Source: Atherinomorus stipes (Eukaryota > Chordata > Actinopteri > Atheriniformes > Atherinidae). Taken from it: a stretch of DNA of 64,000 bases. The stretch lies in NCBI GenBank assembly GCA_023101725.1, contig JALJCO010008621.1, positions 248,001 to 312,000 on the forward strand. Direction: 5' to 3'. The notes under the pieces were generated by a model. That model saw only the letters and a list, made by a program, of their open reading frames with translations, was not told the DNA's origin and did no database searches. This document shows positions 34,101 through 48,661 of the stretch, piece by piece (the stretch's first letter is position 1; every line of letters begins with the position of its first letter). Position numbers and translations under genes: made by a program.

Positions 34101-34880
34101 CACTGAGCCGTCTTGATGCTGTGAGGGAAAAGGGCTCGAACCCCTTTATTGCTTCTTGTTTTGCCAGATCACTCCATCACTTTGATGGATTCCAGGGTTA
34201 TGGCAGTGGGGAAGTCATCAGTGTGGTTTATTGTTGACTCAAAACAGTGTGTTATTCTGCAGTTTAACCTGTAACTGAGAGTCTTTTATATAGGTTATTA
34301 TGCAACAGTCAGCTTACGTAATGATTTGAGTGAAACAATTTCCTGCTTTTTCTTACAGTTAGCAAAAACGCAACTTATGATTTTTCCATAAAGGAATATT
34401 CAAGCAGTGTCAATATTCTAGCTCTTATGCTCAAACTGATTTAAAACAATTTCTCCAAACAGAATGGGAACAAATATATTTGCCAACAGTTTGATTCATT
34501 CTGACTGCATAAAATTATGGGTAATTTTTACTAAAAACACAGTGAAATACGATGAAATGATTATCTGATTTAGGCTCAGCAGCCTTTGCAATGTGATTTG
34601 ACATTTCACTTTTAAATTACAATGTAGAAGTACTTTAGTATGAAAAAAGGCTGCTAATATGGAAACCCCCCGTCTTTTATTTTGTTTTTGTTTCTTCTTT
34701 TCTTCTGTGATCATAATGACACCAGTCATTATGGTCTGCATTCTTAGGACATATTAATGAAGGATCTCAAAGTCAGAACTGAACTGCTCCTGCAACCTGC
34801 AAAATAAGTTGAAACTGTCATGTCTAATAACTTTGGACAAATTTAAGTTAGTTTTAAAGAAAGAAAGACACTAAATCTCT
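31101..34880 (-). other. prickle2: prickle2 5' intron with CA/GT microsatellites
   Basis: A-run at 31580-31596, GT tracts near 32656 and 33830, and a CT/CA tract at 33180-33222. Nothing else recognised. Confidence 0.45.
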
Positions 34881-34883
34881 TTT

Positions 34884-35360
34884 CCCGTTTCCGCCCCCGG
34901 GTCTGGGTCGGGTTGGGTCTGGCTGGGCCAGGCCGTATCGGAAGGGTTTTGGTTCGGATTTGTTGCTTTCACGTTGTGTCCCCACAGCAAACTGTACCCT
35001 TACCTGGAGGCAGAGTATTTAACCGGATAGCGCTGCTACGTGATCGCGTGACATCATCGCCGTGCAAAGCCTTTTAACCAAAACGCAGCACCACACGTGA
35101 CAGAAACAAAGGAGTCACCCCTGCTTTGTTTTTACACCAGGTCACGCGGGAAGTGACAGATTTTTCAGTGAATCAACAGATTGCTGTGTATTAGCTCCAC
35201 CTCTTTTGTTCGCGTCGAACCCCTACCGAAGGGTATCGAAAAAGTAGGCCGGGTCGGGTCGGATATAAGGGTACCCGTCCCAGCTTTAGTCTGTGGAGAC
35301 GCAAAAAAAACGTGGACTGATCCAGCCCGAACTGACCCAGACCCGCTGGTGGAAACGGGC
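34884..35360. mobile_element. MITE with GC-rich inverted ends
   Basis: The left end starts CCCGTTTCCGCC and continues cgggtctgggtcgggt. The right end is its approximate reverse complement (acccagacccgctggtggaaacggg). The ends match over about 38 bases with several mismatches. The GC-rich ends stand out from the AT-rich flanks and look like a fish hAT-type MITE. A clear target duplication was not found. Confidence 0.6.
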
Positions 35361-35442
35361 TTTAACTGCCCATATTCCAGAGTGTTAAATGAATTGTGAA
35401 CCAGTTTTTTTCTTTTCTTTTCTGGTTTGTATTTCTGTTTTT

Positions 35443-35446
<4 letters not shown>

Positions 35447-35493
<47 letters not shown>
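35447..35493. repeat. (GT)n microsatellite
   Basis: About 23 uninterrupted GT units. Confidence 0.95.
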
Positions 35494-35504
35494 TTATGTT
35501 CTAT

Positions 35505-35908
35505 ACTTTATGCTGTTGATTTTATGCTGCTGTCTTGGCCATGTCACTCTTGAAAAAGATTTATTTATTTATTTTAAATCACAATGACTTTTTATTCCTG
35601 GTAAAATAAAGGTTATTATCGCATGTTGAATTTCCCCCATCTGTCCATAGAGCTCTAAATAGTTCATTGTTGTTTAACAGATTTGCTGTTTTCATGGGGT
35701 GACTTACATTTTGTTGGCCCATCCATCCACCCCAACCTCTTCTCTTTACAAACTTTATTACCTGAGTTCCTCTTTTGCTACTGTCATAAATCACCCAGCC
35801 ACCATAATGCTTTCTCATTGTTAAATATTCTTTAATGTCTGTGAAGCTGATGTGACTAACCCTGTTAACAGTTTCCTTTGATCCTTTGGTTCCTTTACTC
35901 GACCTATA
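35505..35908 (+). repeat. Decayed LINE-type 3' tail (left part)
   Basis: The wording ctgtcttggccatgtcactc ... ttgaaaaagattt ... cctggtaaaataaagg matches 3' tails of fish non-LTR elements from memory. A second tail-like piece, interrupted by the MITE at 35909-36642, resumes with cagcactttgttcagctg. Confidence 0.4.
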
Positions 35909-36642
35909 GACAAGTTTCACGGCCAAAACCATGGGAGCCGCCATGTCTATTCGCTTCTGCCAAGGGCTTCCTGTTACCACGGTTACAGGATATTTTACAC
36001 TGAGGATATACGCAAATCAACAACACACATAGGAAGAGCTCCCGAACTTGATGACTGAAAAGTGGATATTGTTAAACCCAAAAAGTGTTCTTGGACATTT
36101 TCGGCTGTACGTTGCTGCAGCAGCTTGTGAAAATAATTAAATATGAACCTTGTAAACTGAGCGAACTCACCATTGGACGGCAGCCACGCAGCTACGTGAC
36201 CGACCACCGGGTGCAGCCCGCTGTCTCAAACTCTCCATTCTCCTTAGCCTTCTGACAGGAATCATCCAGACACTGGCTCGGTGTTGAACATTTGTCTTCG
36301 TGGACACTAAACTGCCGTGTGTGAGTCGCTATCAACACACAGCCGACTGCGTCACTATGTAAGTCTATGGCGTTCCTGTTTATCACCATAGGACCCAACA
36401 AAGTACAAAAATATAGTGCTAGTTGTAACATCAGGTCCTTTCATCATATCATCCTCCCAGTTCAGTGTCGTAGCAGGTGAGGAAGTAATAAAGCATGTTC
36501 TTTAATAAGAAATAAATGAGAATGTTACCATTTTAGAGACATCACTATTCAGGGTAAATAAATGCAGATATTATCAACCGGAAGCGCTTAGCAGAAATTG
36601 ATTGACTGCGGAAGTAAAACGGAAATGTCCGTGAAACTTGTC
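35909..36642. mobile_element. MITE with TATA flanks, inserted in a LINE/SINE-type tail
   Basis: The terminal inverted repeat is GACAAGTTTCACGG (14 bp, perfect). TATA flanks both ends (35905-35908 and 36643-36646). Joining the flanks gives cctatacagcactttgttc, close to the common fish retroelement tail 'tgtacagcactttggtca' that is also seen at 60517. This suggests insertion into an older retroelement. No coding capacity. Confidence 0.7.
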
Positions 36643-36646
36643 TATA

Positions 36647-36720
36647 CAGCACTTTGTTCAGCTGTAGCAGGTGTTAAATGGCTTTATAAATAAACTGAAC
36701 CAAACTGAACTTTACTTAGA
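36647..36720 (+). repeat. Retroelement tail fragment
   Basis: It reads cagcactttgttcagctg ... ataaataaactgaaccaaac and ends in short AACTG-type repeats, the usual 3' end of a fish L2-like element or a SINE using such a tail. Compare 60515-60585. Confidence 0.5.
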
Positions 36721-37973
<1,253 letters not shown>

Positions 37974-40900
37974 ACAATGTTCTTGTTTGATTTCTGTACC
38001 ATGGACAAAGTAGCATAATTATGGTTTTATGTGAAAGAAGAACATATTTTTTTTCACGAAGAACATGGGTTATTTTGTGCAAAGGTTAAATGTGTGACTT
38101 GTGTCCGAACATGAGGAAATTTTGTCTTCTGAAAAATAAGGGAGAAAAAAAAAAAAAAAAAAGACAGAAATCTTCCACCTGCAATTTTTTTTGCTGCTGA
38201 ACATCACTTCAGGATCTAAAAGGAACAGGAATCTAGTTTATGGTGAGGAGTACCAATCCAAACTCAAAAAAGAAGAGAGAGTATCCACCAAAGGCATGAT
38301 TCATTTGACATCCTCTGTCATTGAAAACCGGTGCTTTTGTGAAGCGATTCAGTCAACAATGGACATGTAATGACTCATGACAGAGTTTTTCAAAGCAAAC
38401 AAAGGCATAAACTGACTGTGACAGTCCACATTGAACAGACACTGAGATGGAACAAATCGATCAGATCTCAGTAGACAAGTCAAAACTAGACAAAGGTTCT
38501 GAAAAAGAACAAATGTTTGCTGCTGCAGGTCTTTCCTCTGAGCTTCAAACCATGTACAGCCAAAACTGGAAAGTTGGATTCATCAAACAGGGTCATTGTT
38601 GAACTGTTCCTGTAAAATGGCAACCAACCCACACCCACACCCGCCAAAACAAACAAATTTCCACTGAGCATCAATTTAGGTTACATACCAGTCACAGGCT
38701 GTGTTGTCATGAACCCACAGAAAAACTTCTGCAGAGCTTTTCAGTCAAAGGTTTGGACACATCTGAGTAGATGTGCTCAAATGTTCAGTACAGTATGTCA
38801 CACCAAAGAGCAGAAGCCAACATAAAGACAGAAAGAATGTGGAAATGAGCAGTGTCAAGGTCAGATTCAAACATAAGTTATCAGAGTCATTAGTCCATCC
38901 CCCTCCTCTCCTCTGACCCTGAACACTATGAATGGCATTCCCCAGCAACATTTACTATTGATGCATCACTACCTGAGGAATAACTCACTGTATGTATCTG
39001 CACACCAGTTCCAAATGCATGTGAAAATCACTTAAAACAGGGAAAGAAAACTAATACAAGACTTCTGACCAGGCAGCAGTAACAAGCTGAGAATAAAAAA
39101 AAGTTGCTCGAAGACAAATTCCCCCAATTATTCCACAATCCCTCCTCAAACTTTCTAATCCAGACTTGTTTGCAGGTTGGTGCAGCGACCACTGTGCATG
39201 CTGCATGAATGTTTCCATAGAACTATGTGTATCGGTGGTTTCTACAACTATAAAATAGTTGTGGTTTATTATTAAAACTGAGCTGGGAAAATGATACTGG
39301 GCTTCTGATGGTAAGATGTGTCACCATTATGCCTCATGAGCTGAAACTGGAGATTGATATGTGGCCACATGAAGCTGGCTCCAAAAACTGAGTCAGCTCT
39401 TATCCTTTACCAACAGAAAATGAGATATATCTTAAAAAAAAAAAAAAAAGACAGTTGAAAATAAATGTGTCAACAAATTATGAAAGCATATAAGTCATTT
39501 TTTTCTATTGCTAATTTCATGGAAAAATATGGGGTACATTTGAATTGCACCAAGACTTAATTATGCATAACTTAGTTATGTAAAGTTATGTATAAGGAGA
39601 GTGCTGCTTTGACTGACAGATGAGCCATCAATCAGCATAACAGAGAGTAGACACATAAGTATTCAACATTCTTTGGTTCTCTGTTAGATCCATACCAGGT
39701 ATATCACTACTTGCCCAAAATGTCTCATTTGAGGCTTCAAAATGTGCCCCAACACACAGATACTGTGAGGGCAGCTCTGTTTATTATTTATATTGAGAAT
39801 ATTGTATTTTCTGACTTCAGTAAGAGTACATAGTTAATTATGATAAATGCCTGCTTGTCTGTTAGGCTGTTACACACACACAAAAAAAAAAATCCCACAA
39901 AAAAAAAGAGGTTTTAAATATCCAACTTTTTGGCCTGTTGACAAATGTGATCAGTTTCCTAAAAGCTAATTCAGCTAACAGCTCAAACCTGAAGACATTG
40001 CTACAAAACATAATTAGCTAATGAGAAAACTTGGTGGCTAGTAGAGCTGAGCCTCTGCAGCTGAAGGGCAACAACAAGATGTCACACATAAATGGGTTAC
40101 AGAACAGCAGGGCTGACAGTGTGTGAGTGTGTGTTAGAGCGTGGGGCTGAGACTGGGCGGAATAACAGGAACAATTATGATACCCAGTCATTTTGTGATA
40201 AGAGCTGCTTCCAAGCTGGAAGGGAAAATAAATATATTAGGAAGCTCAATAGAGGGTAGATGCCTGAATGGGATTTACTGAAAAACAAGACAGAAATGGA
40301 GATACAGGGCAACATAAAAAGGAGAAAAGGAGAACAATGGAGGTGAGGCGACAAGAGGTCATAGGAGAGAAACTTGTGTTCCTGACTGAACTACGGATTG
40401 AAATTAATCAGCTTTGAAGTAGTCACATTTCAAATATAAAAGCTTCAAAGCTGTCAGTCTTTCTGGTGGAAAACAGTGAGAGTTCTACGGGCATTTAATG
40501 CAGACACTTAGATGGTTCAGAAATATTGGCAGTAAATGTTAACCTGTAGCTGAGGTGTCAGCGTGGCATTTTCTGAGTTTTCAAAAGTGTCCAAAATAAC
40601 ACTCATTGTTTTTGGTTGTAGAATCTAAAGAATTAACGTCTTATCAGCAAATGTTGATGAAGATGCAACTGCAAAGTTAAAACAAAATCTCCTAGATCGA
40701 CCAAAAGTAAGCTAAAATCTTTACATTATATCCATTGCCACCATATCCTGTTGAAATTATTTGCCTCTAATTGGGTTTTAACTGTACTACTCTCATCCAA
40801 AGGCATTAAATCTAGTGTTACATCTGCTCAGTGAAGCTTGAGAGGCAGCACGAAATGGAAAACTCTGTATAGATTAATAATGCTCTTAAATTGTGCCACT

Positions 40901-42060
40901 TAAAAGAGTAAGAAGACCTTAGATTCTCTAAAGCCATTAGTGGATAATGTTGGCTTTGTTTGAGCGACACTCTGCTGAGGGCATGCATGACGCTGCACGC
41001 CTCAACAGTGGCAGAACCCTGCTGTTGAAAAAAAAATCATTACTTGTAACCTCAAATTCAATTACTTCCTTGGCATCGGATATCCCCTGATGGTCCCTCC
41101 GAAGGTCAAAATAACTACCAAAAATTCTCTGCTTTTGCGACCCAGAAGACATGACCAGCATCAGGTGGCAGCTTAAATGAAACACAATCAGAAAAACACT
41201 CAGAGGAGCATTTGAGGGCCTGGTGGGGAGCAGTAAAGGTAAACAAATACAAATCAATGTGAAGGAGGTGTAATTTGTTGTGCCACAGGAGTGACCAGCG
41301 GGGTAGCGCACAAACTGGAACATGTTGTCACTCAACTTCAGACAAAACCATCAAACAAGTCTTGAGAAAAAACTGTTTCCTTAAATGAGAAGTGGGCTTT
41401 TAAGTTTCTAAGATAAAATCAAAAACTGTAGGTGAATGTTTAAATTTATTTGTTCTTTTTTTCACTTAAAAATCTCCATTTTGACTGATTGTTTATGATC
41501 AGGAAATACTGCTTGTGAGTTTCAGATGGAGGATGAAAAAATGGTGCTTTGGGGTATGGCCTCTTCAAATGGTTAAAAACAGAAAAAGATAGAAAGTCTA
41601 AAACTTTACTGATCAGCTAGTCAGCTCCAGCTGGGTAGCAAGTTGCTACTGACTGATGAGAAACTCTGCATCTTGTTAGGAACATTTTGAATCAGCAGCA
41701 GTCACTTTTCCCTCATCATTTCTAAAGTTTGGCTCCTGAAACAACAACTCCTAAAACTCAAATTAAACAGATAAGATGGAATGGCTGTGAATACGTGTTG
41801 ACTTACGTGTTGAATAAGTGTTGATGAGATTCTGGTTGTGACATTCATCACTTGGATAAAGGAAATCAATTAAAATGATAATTAAAACAGATGATAAATA
41901 AAAGTAGGAATGGAAACAACATCAGGCCATTTTTAGTTTGTTATTCTAAAATTATTTCCAAATCTTTCTCTGAGCATTGATAAAACCCCTTAAGACTAAT
42001 CTTTGTGTTGTTATTACATATTTCAATTTGACTACTGTCCTGAAGGTTTTAGATGCTTCT
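37974..42060 (-). other. prickle2: prickle2 5' intron: nothing recognised
   Basis: AT-rich, with short A runs. A 132-codon - strand open frame at 40937-41335 has no family resemblance. Confidence 0.45.
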
Positions 42061-42064
42061 GTGC

Positions 42065-42180
42065 TTCACCTGATCCAAATGAAATACAACAACTTGGTGT
42101 CTATTTCTTAACAATGACCCATTTGAGTCAGGTGTGTTGAAGCAAGGAAACATCTTCAAGCAGAAGAGTAGCATTCAAAG
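42065..42180 (+). repeat. Partial MITE related to 5617-5850
   Basis: It contains caggtgtgttgaagcaagga followed by aacatcttcaag, close to the right half of the palindromic repeat at 5617-5850. The hAT-like element at 42181 begins directly after it. Confidence 0.45.
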
Positions 42181-43167
42181 GCTACGTTCACACTGCAGGT
42201 CTTAATGCTCAATTCCGATTTTTTTGTCAGATCCGATCTTTTTGTGTGGGTGTTCACATTACACTTCTAAATGTGGCCTGTCGCCGACTGCAATATGAAC
42301 AGCTCATGCTTCTGAAGTGACACGCATGCTCAGTTAAACATGAATGACATCACGCACATAACGGTGGTCATGGAAACCAATGCAAACATGGAGGTTCGGA
42401 TTGCGGACTCACGTTGAAAGCAATTTGTGGCAGCAGTCGGCAAATGTATGAGCGGGTTGTGACGATGGAGGAAGAAGACAAACGCATTTGTGATGACATC
42501 TGTGTGTTGAACAGTTGCTGCAACATGTAGAAATAAACTCATATCACAGTGATCAGCTGATTACTGAGCGCGCGCGAGGGGGGCGTTATGCTGGAGAGAA
42601 GCGGCTTTATTTTAATTCTCCACATTTATCACCGCGGTTCTTCTCTCTCCCTGCTGCGGTGAACGTGCCTTTCTAAGCCGGACACATTTCACACACACCT
42701 TTCCTCTTCTGGCCTCATCCACAGCGACGCGTTTCCCCCCCACGTGCACACCGTCTCACTCACCTTCACACACTGAGCTGCTGGACCACAAAAAAGTTTC
42801 CCCCAACACTTTCATTAGTTTCCAGGTTGACGTTCAATCAGAGCCAGAAAAATACGATTTAACTGTTCAGTCCATTGTTTACATCCCGTTTCTGTCTCAT
42901 CTGGTGCAGAAATAAGGACGTCCGTCTCGATCTCAGAGAAGAGGTCGGATAAAATGCGACATGCCCGTACAGACTGCAGTCGCTTCAACACAGATCGGAT
43001 ATGTATCCGATTTAATACCACATTTGAAAGTGGCCTGAATCCGATCCAGAAATGTCAGATTCAATGCGACTTGCGCTGTTCACACAGTCAGAGGCAGATC
43101 GGATACGGGTCACATTTGAGCGAAAAGATCGGATTCAGGTCGCATTTGCCTGCAGTGTGAACGTAGC
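42181..43167. mobile_element. hAT-like non-autonomous element
   Basis: The ends are inverted copies: gctacgttcacactgcagg at the left, and cctgcagtgtgaacgtagc at the right. Related 'gatcggatt' words repeat inside both ends (for example 42231, 42993, 43097, 43127), as in subterminal repeats. CAAAG precedes the left end and follows the right end; a full 8-bp duplication was not seen. No transposase. Confidence 0.75.
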
Positions 43168-43511
43168 CAAAGACTTGAGTTTGAAATGTCTGCATAATGC
43201 TTTATATTTCCTTAAATATAATTATGCCTCTACGTGGGTTTTCATTCTCAAGCTGTTAACTTGTAGAAGTTACTTGCCCAGCACAGGGGAAGCTATCTGT
43301 GATGTAATTGGCAATCTGTTGGCCAACATCTTTTAACAATAACCTTGATGAACTATAAAGTATAAAGAAATGGACCAAGAATGCAACCCAGGCTTTATTT
43401 AATGTTGGATCATCTACTACCTACTGCAGTCTGCAGAGATGGGAATTGTGGAGACAACAAGTCATCTCCATGCATTGTATTTGTTCTGCCCAGCCAGAGT
43501 CCAATCTGTAC
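43168..43511 (-). other. prickle2: Intron sequence between two MITEs
   Basis: Nothing recognised. Confidence 0.4.
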
Positions 43512-43518
43512 AATGGCT

Positions 43519-44099
43519 GTGTGTCAAACCGCGCACTTGAGCACTTCAAACACTATTTTTGAGTGTGTAGTGCATTCATGGTGTCATTTAAGCCAAAATT
43601 CAGTGCTCTGAAAATACCCGGATGTTGCCCTAATGGCCATGAAACGAAGTGCAAAATGAATCACACTACTCGCACTAAATGGATGCCATTTTGCTAACGT
43701 AGCAGAAGTGGCGGGACTTTCTAACTGTTTTCAGAGCTGAATAATGGTGGTGAACGAAGCGGTGGCAACCCCTGCTGCATCGGAGGCGGTATTGTACTGA
43801 TTTAAGTAACTTTTATGAAATTATTCAGACATAACTACTAAAGCATTTTGTGGCATGCTACCAAGTGGTTCACTCTCAGATGACAGCTATGATCTGGTCA
43901 TTTGTTTGAGGCCACGGTTATACCGGCTCAGTAGAGTTAGCTCAAGTTAGTGGTCAAAGCTAGTCCGTCACTTCTGGTAAGTGCAGTGCTCTATTCCGGT
44001 CTGCATTTAGTGACAATAGTGTGCACTACAGATGAAGTACACAGTGTGCACTGCGCTCTGAGCTCCAGTGCACCCGGGCAAGTGTGCGGTTTGAGACAT
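43519..44099. mobile_element. MITE, hAT-like
   Basis: The left end reads tgtgtgtcaaaccgcgcactt and the right end, reversed, reads tgtctcaaaccgcacacttg. The flanks share ATGGCT (43513-43518 and about 44098-44103), consistent with a target duplication. The internal sequence has no coding capacity. Confidence 0.65.
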
Positions 44100-44104
44100 G
44101 GCTA

Positions 44105-45542
44105 ATGAATTAAATTGTGCTGATCAGACTCCAGAGTTCCCATCTCTGACCCATTGTTTGGTTTCCTTTGTATTGCGACATCAATGAAAAACTAAAAATA
44201 AAACTTGAAGGGATGTAGTTCTCAGAGCTCCCAGGTTTTCAGTGACTCTCAAGGAAATCTTGAAGTAGCTTGGTCCAGAAAAGCCTGATCCGAGAAGGTT
44301 AAAATGGAAATTTCTCCTTTATGGAACAGCTAGCAACTCATGATCCCAAAAAGGGTATTTTGCACGTGCGCAAACAATTAAAAAAAAGATTTATAATCTT
44401 TAAATACGTCACATCATAAATATGTATTCTTTATAAAGCTGAATTTTCATCTAAAATTAAATAATGATTATATTGCCTAAGCAAAATATGTTATTTCGGC
44501 ACGATAGTGAAATAGGATAGAAACAATTTGTCTCACTTGGCATGGATTTAGATGTTAATGTATTGGTTAGGTAAAACTTTGAGAGGTGTCCTGTCAATGC
44601 CTATTTCATCTGTCAATCGACAGATTGTGTTTTTTAAAAGATGAAACCAGAATACAGTAGAGTGCAAGTAAAGAGCAAAGATGGATGTGAATAAAACACA
44701 AGAGGAACAGAAAGTCAGAGAGGCATAAAGTCACTGTGTAGGCTGTGAGCACCTCTCTATACTCTAGGCTTCCAGGGAGCCCGGAGGGAACAGCTGAGCT
44801 CTGCAGTGGGAGCGCTGTTGGTATGCCATGGGAAGAGGCAAGTGGATTAACAGTGATCTTATGAGGGGATGGATGAGGGGGCTGAAGAGAGGCAGGTGGC
44901 GCAGAAATGGAGATGATCTATTGGTTAGGAGTACTGGAGTGTATGCATGTGTCTTTTTTTTCACAAAGGAGGTGTAATAGTTGACAGCTTTGCCAGCATC
45001 ACATTTTCATCTCGTCAGAGCTGCTTAGAGTGACGCAAAGCTCATAAGAGGAAATCGGAGATTTTGTTCTGGGAAGTAATTCCCCTACAGCCTCATGGTA
45101 TTAGAAGATGTTGTACATCAAACAGGTATTGTTGCATTTGCATACACAACATAAGTTCAGTCAACTGAAACAATAAAGAAGCTGTACTGTAACTATTCCC
45201 CAAAAGGGACTGTTCAGCCACTTTAATCCAAACTGAAATCAGAGAAAGTCTGCTGAATGGCCCTCAAGAAAAAAAAAAAAAAGGAGAAAAAAAATGCCAA
45301 CAGCTTTGATCATTGTTGAGTGAAAGAGGTTTTACTGAGTGGGTTGTAATGACATTCAACCTCAAGATGCCGATCTTTTACTTTTAGCACCAACTTCAGA
45401 TCATACATCTCTTCCTCAGGAGAAATCATCAGTCCATCACAGGGCTGACGCAGAGATAGATAAGTGTCATACTCAATTTATCATCACCAGTCAACTTGAA
45501 AAGCCCTTAGATTATAAGAAAAATCTGGACCATCTGGAGGAC
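44105..45542 (-). other. prickle2: prickle2 5' intron: nothing recognised
   Basis: Ordinary intron sequence with A runs near 45269. Confidence 0.4.
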
Positions 45543-45635
45543 CTATTCTATTCTATTCTATTCTATTCTATTCTATTCTATTCTATTCTATTCTATTCTA
45601 TTCTATTCTATTCTATTCTATTCTATTCTATTCTC
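45543..45635. repeat. (TATTC)n pentanucleotide microsatellite
   Basis: About 18 near-perfect copies. Related to AATTC- and ACTTG-type tails elsewhere only in unit length. Confidence 0.95.
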
Positions 45636-48600
45636 TAGGTGCAGAAAATGTAGGAAGACACAAGCTGTACCTACAGTATGTAAATTAATGGAGGCCTGCC
45701 ATCTTTTTTTTAAAGCTGTCCAATGAACCAGAAGCATGAAAGAGAGAAGCAAATATTTTTTCCATATCTTTTTATACTTTGAAAAAAAATATTCTTTTTC
45801 ATTTTTTTCCCTACATAGTGTCACAGAGCACGCCATGTGTCAGTTCTTTTGTAGGACAGACTTTGAAGAAATAACTTACAAAACCATTTGCCTGTGGTGT
45901 GTGTCTTTGCTTAGAAGGAGAAATAATGGTTTCATCATGTTGATGTAAGTTGTGTAGTATCGAGCCCCACTGGTGACACTGATGGGGAAAAATAGTATGG
46001 CAGTGAGAGGCCACAAGATCAAGAATGAGATGATTAAGTTGTGGCCACAAGTTAATAAGGCGTGACAATGAGATAACTAAATTGTGGTCATGTCTTCATA
46101 ATCTGTGTCTACAGGATATAGAATCTGTCTTCTACTGAAAATACCAGGTCAGCGTCATTAAGTTATTATTACCGATGAAGGATGCATAAAATAGATTTAA
46201 TCTCTTTTAATTTCAACCTTGGGATGATTCATAATGTTGTCTTGCAATTTATCACATTTGTGTGCTATATCCTGAGTAAAGTGCACTTAATTTGTCTGCT
46301 TAAAATGCATGGGATGAAGCAATGTTCATGCATTGGACAAGTCAACATTATCTAGAGGGGTGTAAACGCTGCTACCAAGGAATGCATTACAAGTAACTGA
46401 AAAGTATATTCTAGTATAGAATAGAAAAGTATAATCCTCGTTTGCACCGAATACTGTTTTTTTTTTTTTAGCTATTTCCTCTACACATACCTGTAGCTGT
46501 ACCATGCATCATGAGTCCACATACTAGTGTTTTATTCCATTCACCAAAGCATAGGCAGACGCAGTAAAATCATAACTGCCTTTAGTCAGTGCAACAGCAC
46601 AATGGACAGCTACTGTGCAGTTTCTCAGTCTGTTTGACCTTGTATTAGTTGTGGTGAGCACAGAATCATAAAGTGGCCACTACTTAATATCTAAGTCTCA
46701 TGCCTCATTAACACGTGGCCATGGGTTATTGACTCCGTGGCAAGGTGTTGGCAACCTGTGGCCAGGCAATAATTTTTGTTTCCTATCCGTGACATCAATG
46801 GGGATGCTTCAGTCAATAATGAAAATAATAATAAAAAACAACAACAAAGAAAAAACCGTATTATCAGGCTGTGGAAACTGGTAAAAGGACAATGGCTTGA
46901 GTGATTTATATTTATGATAGAAGCTAGCAGTTTATACAGCTAGGGTAATACACAGCTTATGTTATCATTAGCAATGTTAACACTGAAGGAAGCAAAGAGA
47001 CTGAGGAGTGAAGCCGGTCGCTTAATAAAAGCAAGTTTTTTGTGTTTGTTATAGAGTAATATCCCCTTTAAGATGATGTTTGACAAAAGGCAAGAGTGTG
47101 CAGTAAATACTGCACAAGTCCTCCCATTTTTTCACATCATCCTTTTTTTCATAAACTGATGGTCGGATGAAGAGATGAAAGTGATGCGTGCTTTAGTTTC
47201 ACCATAACCATTACAAAAAGCAAATGCTTTGCTCATTTCATACAGTTTTCAATTTTCACTTGGAATTATGAAATGAAATCAAAATAAACTGTCTTTCCAG
47301 TAGCTGTTTATTTGGTATGACTGATCTTATATGATTTCTTGGTTATTTCAAGTGTTTCTCAGAGTTAAAGGAGATTTTAAAAAATGCATTACATGAGCAT
47401 TGATAAGTATGAAAATCCTTTTATCAGAGATTTTAGGAATGGTGCCATTATTGCAAGGATGGAATGACTATAAAACCTCAGGGCACCACAGAACTGCAAA
47501 TGATTCAGCAAGGGTTCGCTCTTCTCATATATCCATCAGCCAGTGAGGGCAATGTAGCACCACAATTAACACCAACACTGCCAGCAGCAGCAGCATTTAC
47601 ATCATGCTGTTGCTCTCATCCGGCAATAATCCAGACACCTGCACCGTGACTGCAGCCTCCATTTGTACCTGTTTCTCTCATAGCTTTTCATTTCAAGGAA
47701 GAGGTCTTTTTCTGACTAAGGGTAAAGTGTGAATTGTTCTCTTAGAGATCCCTGTTGTAAACCAGTCAGCACTTTCCTGGATGCGCGGAGATTAGCTGAA
47801 AATTGCATGCCCTGGCAATAAAGAGACTCGCTGTGGTAGATCAAGTTTAAACCCCAAGCTTCAGATGTCTCCATGCTTCTGTGTCTTCATCATCTATCCT
47901 TCCAGTCCTCCTTTTTTCCTTTCATCCAACAAAAGAGCGTGGGGGGCCATTTGAAAAAGAAGCCTCACAACTGGCCAATGAGAGAGCGGAGGAGCAGATG
48001 GTAGGAAGAGTGGGTGCACATGGGAATTTTTGGCTGGGACTGTGAAGTTATTGCAGACACTGACACTAAATGCTAGGGGATCTTTAAAGAACTGAAGTGA
48101 GTCAAGATGTGTGTGCTGATGAATAATGTCACTAACAGGACTGTGAAACAGCTTTGGGAACAATTACAGAACTTTGCTACAATCACGTCACAGCACTCTG
48201 TCTCAACACTACAATAAGGTTTAATGAGCACACTAATGATTGGTTTATACTGACCAATTACTGGACTCTAATATAACATTTGGGAGGACTTTAGTCATCA
48301 GATAGCAATGAGCCACAGGGAATCTGGATCCTCTTCAAGAGGAGCTTGATTGTGTTAACGAGCAGTTGGAGGATAAATATTCACCTTTCATCACACATGG
48401 AAATCAAATCTGCACTTCACACATAAAACAGAACAGGATTCACCTGATCCCCCTCCACCTTTGTGATACAATTTTAGCACTTGGTTTGTAAAAACAGCTC
48501 TCTTCCACTTGCAAGGAATACCACAGAGATGATTTTTTATTCATTTGCTGTAGCAATAGTCGCAGGATATTAAACAACATCATTGTTTCCCATCTGTTCA

Positions 48601-48660
48601 TCACAATTCCTCAGTTTAAAAACGAGCAAACCAGGACAACACTAGATGCGTCTAAAAAAT
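45636..48660 (-). other. prickle2: prickle2 5' intron: nothing recognised
   Basis: Open frames at 47.5 and 47.9 kb have no family resemblance. A CAG/AGC run near 47582-47596 is short. Confidence 0.4.
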
Positions 48661-48661
48661 G

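Noticed and set aside
35579..35980. A 133-codon - strand open frame
   Set aside because: It runs across the junction between a retroelement tail and the MITE at 35909, so it cannot be a conserved gene.
40937..41335. A 132-codon - strand open frame inside the intron
   Set aside because: No family resemblance, no splice context and no start context. Frames of this length are expected by chance in 64 kb.
45543..45635. A CRISPR-like array
   Set aside because: The unit is a 5-base microsatellite without spacers, in a vertebrate genome.
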